Below the pieces are notes generated by a model that saw nothing but the letters and a program-made list of their open reading frames with translations, ran no database searches and was not told where the DNA came from. A stretch of DNA of 64,000 nucleotides from Arthrobacter sp. Leaf337 (GTDB lineage Bacteria > Actinomycetota > Actinomycetes > Actinomycetales > Micrococcaceae), in NCBI RefSeq assembly GCF_001423745.1, contig NZ_LMPC01000029.1, positions 319,212-383,211 of the forward strand, written 5' to 3'. Both the position numbers and the translations under genes were made by a program. Below are positions 59,345-64,000 of the stretch, piece by piece (the stretch's first letter is position 1; every line of letters begins with the position of its first letter).

Positions 59345-60310
59345 ATGACCACTCAAACGCAACAGATCCAGGCCCCCGCGGCGCCGGTAAAGCGACGGCC
59401 GTCCGCCGGCCTTTCCGGACACCGGTTCGCGGGCCCGCTCTTCGCCAGCCCCGCCCTGCTCGGACTCGCAATCTTCCTGGTCGCACCGTTCGTGCTCGCC
59501 CTCGTGCTGTCCTTCTACCGCGTCCAGCTCAACAGCCCGCGTCCGGCACGCTTCGTCGGATTCGAACAGTACACCCGCTTGTTCACCGATCCGGACCTGG
59601 CAGCAGCCTTTGGCCACGCACTGCTGAACAACTTCACCTTCGCCGTCATTGTCGTGCCCGTGCAGACCGTACTCGCCCTGGCCCTGGCGGTCCTCGTCAA
59701 CCGCAAACTGCGCGGCATGGTGGTCTTCCGAACCTTCATCTTCATGCCCCTGGTATTCCCGCTGGCCCTGACGGCCGTGATCTGGCGCCTCATCTACTCC
59801 CGGGGCGATCAGGGACTCCTCAACGCGATCCTGGGCTTCTTCAGCGGCGGTGGCCTAACCAGCCACGACTGGCTCGGCGATCCCACCACCGCGCTCGGAT
59901 CAATCATTGTCATGTCGATCTGGCAAAGCGTCAGCTTCCAGATGATCATCGTCCTCGCCGCGCTGCAAAGCGTACCGACCGAACTCTACGAGGCGGCATC
60001 GCTGGACCGCGCCAACAAATGGGCGCAATTCCTTAACGTGACGGTTCCCGGCATCAGAAATACCCTGATCTTCGTCGCCCTCATCACCACGATCTTCTCC
60101 TTCCGACTCTTCGACCAGGTCTATCTCCTGAGCCGGTCCGGCAGCGTCGACCGCGGTTCGACCGAGACCGTGATGACCCAAATCATCAACACCGGATTCG
60201 ACAACAACAACGTGGGGCAGGCTGCCGCCATGACAGTCATCTTCATGCTGATCATCACCGTGATCGCAATCATTCAACGCGCAGTTGCGCGCCAGCGAGG
60301 AGGCGTCTGA
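59345..60310 (+). CDS. Sugar ABC transporter permease (MalF-like)
   Basis: The 321-residue protein has six helices (starting with AGPLFASPALLGLAIFLVAPFVLALVL) and the EAA loop ELYEAASLDRANKWAQF. RSGSVDRGSTETVMTQIINTGF near the end is typical of MalF-like proteins. Its stop overlaps the ATG of the next permease (ATGA). It is 79 bp downstream of the binding protein. Confidence 0.9.
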   Translation: MTTQTQQIQAPAAPVKRRPSAGLSGHRFAGPLFASPALLGLAIFLVAPFVLALVLSFYRVQLNSPRPARFVGFEQYTRLFTDPDLAAAFGHALLNNFTFAVIVVPVQTVLALALAVLVNRKLRGMVVFRTFIFMPLVFPLALTAVIWRLIYSRGDQGLLNAILGFFSGGGLTSHDWLGDPTTALGSIIVMSIWQSVSFQMIIVLAALQSVPTELYEAASLDRANKWAQFLNVTVPGIRNTLIFVALITTIFSFRLFDQVYLLSRSGSVDRGSTETVMTQIINTGFDNNNVGQAAAMTVIFMLIITVIAIIQRAVARQRGGV

Positions 60311-61194
60311 TGGCGATGTCCAAGACCGTGAAGCCAGGGCGGCGGGGCGGGAGCATGAAACGCACACGCCGTTGGCAGACCGCACTCCACTACCTGATAT
60401 TGACAGTTGTTTCGCTGTTCTTCTTCCTGCCCGTCTACTACCTCATCGTGGGAAGCTTCCGCCCCTCTGCCGAGGTACTCAGCGGGATCAGCGGCTTTGT
60501 CCCAACGAACTTGTCCCTCGACAACTACACAGGCGTCTTCGAACACCTCGGTTCAGAGGCCACCGGGTACTTCGGACAGTTCGCGGCCGTCTCCATCCTT
60601 GTCACCACCGCGGTCGTTGCAGGCAGCCTTGTCGTGAATTCCATGGCCGCCTACTCCTTCGCCAGGATGCAATGGCGCGGGAAGAAGATCATCTTCCTGC
60701 TGGTGATTGTCCTGACGATCATCCCGTTCGAAGCGGTCGCCCTGCCTTTGTACTTCATGTTCTCCGGGCAGCGGGACACCATCTTCATCCAGGCGATTCC
60801 GTTCATTGCCAACGCGTTCTCGATCTTCCTGTTCTACACCTTCTTCCTCGACGTTCCGGGCGAAATCGAGGAGGCAGCACGTCTTGACGGTGCCGGGCCA
60901 TTCCGGACGTTCTTCCAGGTCGTGGTGCCCATTACGAAACCGGCGTTTGCCACCGTCGCCATCCTGACCTTCCTGGCGCAGTGGGGATCCTACCTCTGGC
61001 CGGTCCTGATGGTCTCGGATCCAACCGTCCGGCCGCTGCCACTGGCGATCAGCATCTTCCAAAACCAGCAGCCACCGGAGTGGGGCCAGGTGCTTGCCTT
61101 CGGAACGATGTTCATCGTCCCGGTCCTGGCCGTCTTCCTGGTCTTCCAGCGCTGGTTCGTCGCCAGCATCAGCAGCTCCGCAGTCAAGGGCTAA
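60310..61194 (+). CDS. Sugar ABC transporter permease (MalG-like)
   Basis: The 294-residue permease has six hydrophobic segments and the EAA loop EIEEAARLDGAGPFRTFF. Start 60310 overlaps the previous stop, so the two permeases are coupled. No ATPase gene is found nearby, so a shared MsiK-like ATPase is likely. Confidence 0.9.
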   Translation: MAMSKTVKPGRRGGSMKRTRRWQTALHYLILTVVSLFFFLPVYYLIVGSFRPSAEVLSGISGFVPTNLSLDNYTGVFEHLGSEATGYFGQFAAVSILVTTAVVAGSLVVNSMAAYSFARMQWRGKKIIFLLVIVLTIIPFEAVALPLYFMFSGQRDTIFIQAIPFIANAFSIFLFYTFFLDVPGEIEEAARLDGAGPFRTFFQVVVPITKPAFATVAILTFLAQWGSYLWPVLMVSDPTVRPLPLAISIFQNQQPPEWGQVLAFGTMFIVPVLAVFLVFQRWFVASISSSAVKG

Positions 61195-61250
61195 CACTTC
61201 CTCCCAAGCGGCCCCGCCCGGGCGGCCACCAACAGAAAAGGTGAATTCAC

Positions 61251-62234
61251 TTGGTTTTCAGTCTTAAGGACTCATGGGTGTGGGACTTCTGGCTTGCCGA
61301 CGACGGCGGCAACTTCCACATGTACTATCTCCACGCTCCCAAGAGCCTGGGCGATCCTGCTCTCCGGCACCGCAACGCCCGGATCGGCCACGCCACCTCA
61401 CAGGACCTGACCCACTGGGTCTCGCACGGCGTCGTCCTGCAGCCCGATGACCCGGATGCCTTTGACGCAACCTCAACCTGGACCGGTAGCGTCGTCCAAG
61501 GCCCGGACGGCATCTGGCGGATGTTCTACACCGGAGCCCGGTTCTACGAAACACACAACATCGAAGCCATCGGCGTCGCAACCTCCCCGGACCTCCGCAC
61601 CTGGACCAAGCACCCCGCCGCCGTGATCGAAGCCGACGCACGCTGGTACGAAAAATACGGTGATTCGACCTGGCCGGAAGAAGCCTGGCGGGACCCCTGG
61701 GTGTTTGCCGATCCGGCTGGCGACGGCTGGCACATGCTGATCACAGCCAGGGCAAACCACGGCGACGTCGACAACCGCGGCGTCATCGGCCACGCCGTCT
61801 CGCCGGATCTGGAGACCTGGGAGGTGAGGCCGCCCCTGAGCCGGCCCGGTGCCGGCTTCGGACACCTCGAAGTGCCCCAGACCACCGTCATGGACGACAG
61901 GGCCGTCCTGTTGTTCTCCTGCGGAGTGGACACGCTCGCGGCCAAGAAGGCAGAAGGATTCGGCGGCGGGGGGATCTGGAGCCTGGAAACGGACCAAACC
62001 AGCGGACCCTACGACGTCGCATCAGCGGCGATCGTCACCACTGCGCCGCTCTACAGCGGGCGCGTCATACGGAACCGTGCCGGCCAACTGATGATGATGG
62101 CCTGCCACGACGCCAACAGCGACGGTTCCTTCGACGGCGTCATCTCGGACCCACTTCCGCTCCACTGGGATCAGGAGCGCGGCGGCCTGACCACGACGCC
62201 GACACAACAAACCAACACCGCCAAACCCGTTTAA
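61251..62234 (+). CDS. Glycoside hydrolase, GH32/GH43-like five-bladed propeller
   Basis: The 327-residue protein has the propeller family signatures: WDFWLADDGGNFHMYYLHAP (nucleophile Asp), WTGSVVQ, WRDPWVFAD (RDP motif) and HLEVPQ (acid/base Glu). A TTG start at 61251 with a good upstream AAAAGGTGAA is used. There is no signal peptide, so it acts inside the cell on an imported sugar. The beta-fructosidase-like motifs suggest sucrose-type or raffinose-type substrates, consistent with the alpha-galactosidase next door. The exact family and substrate are not certain. Confidence 0.8.
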   Translation: MVFSLKDSWVWDFWLADDGGNFHMYYLHAPKSLGDPALRHRNARIGHATSQDLTHWVSHGVVLQPDDPDAFDATSTWTGSVVQGPDGIWRMFYTGARFYETHNIEAIGVATSPDLRTWTKHPAAVIEADARWYEKYGDSTWPEEAWRDPWVFADPAGDGWHMLITARANHGDVDNRGVIGHAVSPDLETWEVRPPLSRPGAGFGHLEVPQTTVMDDRAVLLFSCGVDTLAAKKAEGFGGGGIWSLETDQTSGPYDVASAAIVTTAPLYSGRVIRNRAGQLMMMACHDANSDGSFDGVISDPLPLHWDQERGGLTTTPTQQTNTAKPV

Positions 62235-62273
62235 CCCGTGACGGCCCCGACCACCCAATGCATGAGGAGTTCC

Positions 62274-64000
62274 ATGCCAACCGATAACCAGGGCGCGCTC
62301 CTGCAGCTGACCGCCGCCGGAGTGACCGTGCTGATAGACGCCACGGCCGGCCAGCTTCCCGCCATCGTCCACTGGGGCCCTGCGCTACCGGCTTTGACTG
62401 CCGATCAGGCCCGTGCCCTGCTTGGAGCAAGCGTCCCGGTGGCCGGTTCCAACACCGTCGACCTGCCGCCCCGGCCCGGCCTGCTGCCCGGGCACCACAG
62501 CGGCTGGACAGGCCGCCCCGGGTTAAGGGGCTCCTTCGACGGCGCTGGCTGGTCACCCAAGTTCCGCACCCAAACCGTGGCACTGAACGGCACCCCGGTC
62601 ACAGGATTCACCTCCTCCGGGGCCGGTCTTCTCGAAGTCAGTGCCCTCGATGACGCCGGACGGCTGCGCCTCGACCTGACGCTGGAGCTGCTCCCGGGCG
62701 GGCTGCTGCGCAGCCGGGCAGAACTGACCAACCTGTGCGACGAAAAGTACACGCTCGAAGACCTCGCCCTGTCCTACCCGATTCCCGCAGAGGCCACGGA
62801 ACTGCTGGACTTCGCCGGCAACCACAACTATGAACGGATCCCCCAGCGCGGCACGCTGCGTACCGGCACCCACGTGCGCGAGAACCGCAAAGGCCGCACG
62901 GGGGCCGACAGTGCGTTCATCCTGCACGCAGGAACGCCCGGATTCGGATTCGGCCATGGCGACGTCTGGGCCGTCCACACAGCCTGGAGCGGAAATCACC
63001 AGCACTATGCAGAACGCGTCTTCACCGGCGAGCAATTGCTCGGCGGCGGGGAGCTGCTCCTGCCAGGCGAAATCCGGCTGGGCCGCGACCACAGCTACAT
63101 GAGCCCCTGGATCTACGCCTCCTACGGGGCGGGACTCGACGAGGTCGCACACCGCTTCCATACCCACGTGCGCAGCCATACGCCGCGGGTCTCAGCTGAT
63201 CGACCGGTTAGCCTCAACGTTTGGGAGGCAGTGTACTTCGGGCACGACGCGGACAAACTCATCGACCTGGCCGAGCGTGCCGCCGCCGTCGGCGTCGAAC
63301 GGTACGTGCTCGACGACGGGTGGTTCGGTTCACGCCGCGACGACACGTCGGGGCTGGGCGACTGGGTGGTCTCCCCCGACGTGTGGCCCACCGGGCTCCA
63401 TCCTCTGGTGAAATCCGTCCACGATCTCGGGATGCAGTTCGGCCTGTGGTTCGAACCGGAAATGGTCAACCCCGACAGCGACGTCGCCCGAGCACACCCG
63501 GAATGGATCATGGCCGCCCGCACCGAATGGCCCGTGGAGTCACGCCACCAGCAGGTCCTCAACCTCGGCATCCCCGAAGCCTACGAACACGTCAAGAAGC
63601 AGATCCTCGCCATCCTCGCGGAGTACCCGGTCGACTACATCAAATGGGACCACAACCGCGACCTCATCGAAGCAGGCAACCAGCTCCACGAAGGCCGCCC
63701 GGGCGTTCACGACCAGACCCTGGCGTTCTACGCCCTGCTGCAGGAAATCCGGTCCCTGCATCCGGGGCTGGAAATCGAATCCTGCTCATCGGGCGGCGCC
63801 CGCGTCGACCTGGGCGTCCTGGAACACACGGACCGGGTCTGGGTGTCGGACAACATCGATCCCCACGACCGGCAGACCATGCTGCGCTGGACCGCGCAGC
63901 TGCTGCCGCCGGAGTACATGGGCTCCCACATCGCATCAGGGCGCTCCCACACCACCGGCCGCCAGCACGACCTGGCATTCCGGGCAGGCACCGCGATCTT
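62274..64000 (+). CDS. Alpha-galactosidase, GH36 (partial, runs off the window)
   Basis: The frame starts at an ATG after GAGGAGTTCC and stays open to the window end (575 codons visible). It has the N-terminal beta-supersandwich, then the TIM barrel with the GH36 signatures YVLDDGWF, FGLWFEPEMV, the nucleophile motif IKWDHNR, CSSGGARVDLG, and WVSDNIDP with the acid/base Asp. The typical full length is about 700 residues, so roughly 130 remain beyond the window. It lacks a signal peptide and should cleave terminal alpha-galactosyl groups from imported melibiose or raffinose-type sugars. Confidence 0.9.
   Translation, partial: MPTDNQGALLQLTAAGVTVLIDATAGQLPAIVHWGPALPALTADQARALLGASVPVAGSNTVDLPPRPGLLPGHHSGWTGRPGLRGSFDGAGWSPKFRTQTVALNGTPVTGFTSSGAGLLEVSALDDAGRLRLDLTLELLPGGLLRSRAELTNLCDEKYTLEDLALSYPIPAEATELLDFAGNHNYERIPQRGTLRTGTHVRENRKGRTGADSAFILHAGTPGFGFGHGDVWAVHTAWSGNHQHYAERVFTGEQLLGGGELLLPGEIRLGRDHSYMSPWIYASYGAGLDEVAHRFHTHVRSHTPRVSADRPVSLNVWEAVYFGHDADKLIDLAERAAAVGVERYVLDDGWFGSRRDDTSGLGDWVVSPDVWPTGLHPLVKSVHDLGMQFGLWFEPEMVNPDSDVARAHPEWIMAARTEWPVESRHQQVLNLGIPEAYEHVKKQILAILAEYPVDYIKWDHNRDLIEAGNQLHEGRPGVHDQTLAFYALLQEIRSLHPGLEIESCSSGGARVDLGVLEHTDRVWVSDNIDPHDRQTMLRWTAQLLPPEYMGSHIASGRSHTTGRQHDLAFRAGTAI

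Noticed and set aside
1..64000. CRISPR array, tRNA, rRNA or riboswitch
   Set aside because: I saw no regularly spaced repeats and no tRNA or rRNA-like stretch on reading; short RNAs could still be missed without a covariance search.

Overview
This looks like high-GC actinobacterial chromosome, most likely Arthrobacter, Pseudarthrobacter or a close Micrococcaceae relative. The reasons are the GC-rich codon usage, GTG and TTG starts, dense ATGA/GTGA stop-start overlaps and the catabolic gene families present. I see no rRNA, tRNA or CRISPR array. It reads as an accessory catabolic region with several regulated modules for plant-derived aromatics and glycosides.

Positions 1-5.7 kb: an aromatic-acid MFS transporter and a CYP199A-like P450, a 3' remnant of dprA, and a TetR regulator divergent from an SDR and a PhzF-like isomerase. 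Two matched palindromes lie between TetR and the SDR. Positions 5.7-12.5 kb are a patchwork: a barstar-like gene, a secreted phosphodiester glycosidase, small conserved proteins, a frameshifted gene, a GNAT, a serine recombinase remnant, a TriTu-like immunity gene, a lower-GC island (about 10.57-11.6 kb) ending inside a vanB fragment, and a decayed IclR gene.

Positions 12.6-22.5 kb: an aromatic catabolic operon (extradiol dioxygenase, two FAH-family enzymes, cyclase, FAD monooxygenase, amidohydrolase, SDR), then a second SDR, a LysR regulator and a PEP-mutase/isocitrate-lyase-like enzyme. Positions 22.7-25.0 kb: PadR and an ABC1/UbiB kinase.

Positions 25.1-49.6 kb hold the most interesting system, a large glycoside catabolism region. 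It has two GMC (CarA-like sugar 3-oxidase) genes, two ROK regulators, an MFS exporter, a sugar ABC importer, two Gfo/Idh/MocA dehydrogenases, two xylose-isomerase-type TIM barrels and a LysR regulator. It also has five sets of proteins resembling the alpha (TIM barrel) and beta (DUF6379-type) subunits of C-glycoside deglycosidase: three split pairs and two beta-alpha fusions. The inferred route is import, oxidation of the sugar at C3, cleavage of the C- or O-glycosidic bond by the alpha/beta enzymes, and recycling of the keto-sugar by dehydrogenases and isomerases. Released aromatic aglycones could feed enzymes like those at 1-20 kb. An ACTTATGT-type sequence recurs in front of several of these units.

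Positions 50.0-56.4 kb: a TetR-controlled unit (two SDRs on one side; enoyl-CoA hydratase-like, unknown, alpha/beta hydrolase and quinone-oxidoreductase-like genes on the other). Matching TGCTCA-N4-TGAGCA palindromes lie at both promoters. Positions 56.6-64.0 kb: a LacI-controlled ABC importer with a GH32/GH43-like hydrolase and a GH36 alpha-galactosidase that runs off the window, which suggests raffinose-type oligosaccharide use.
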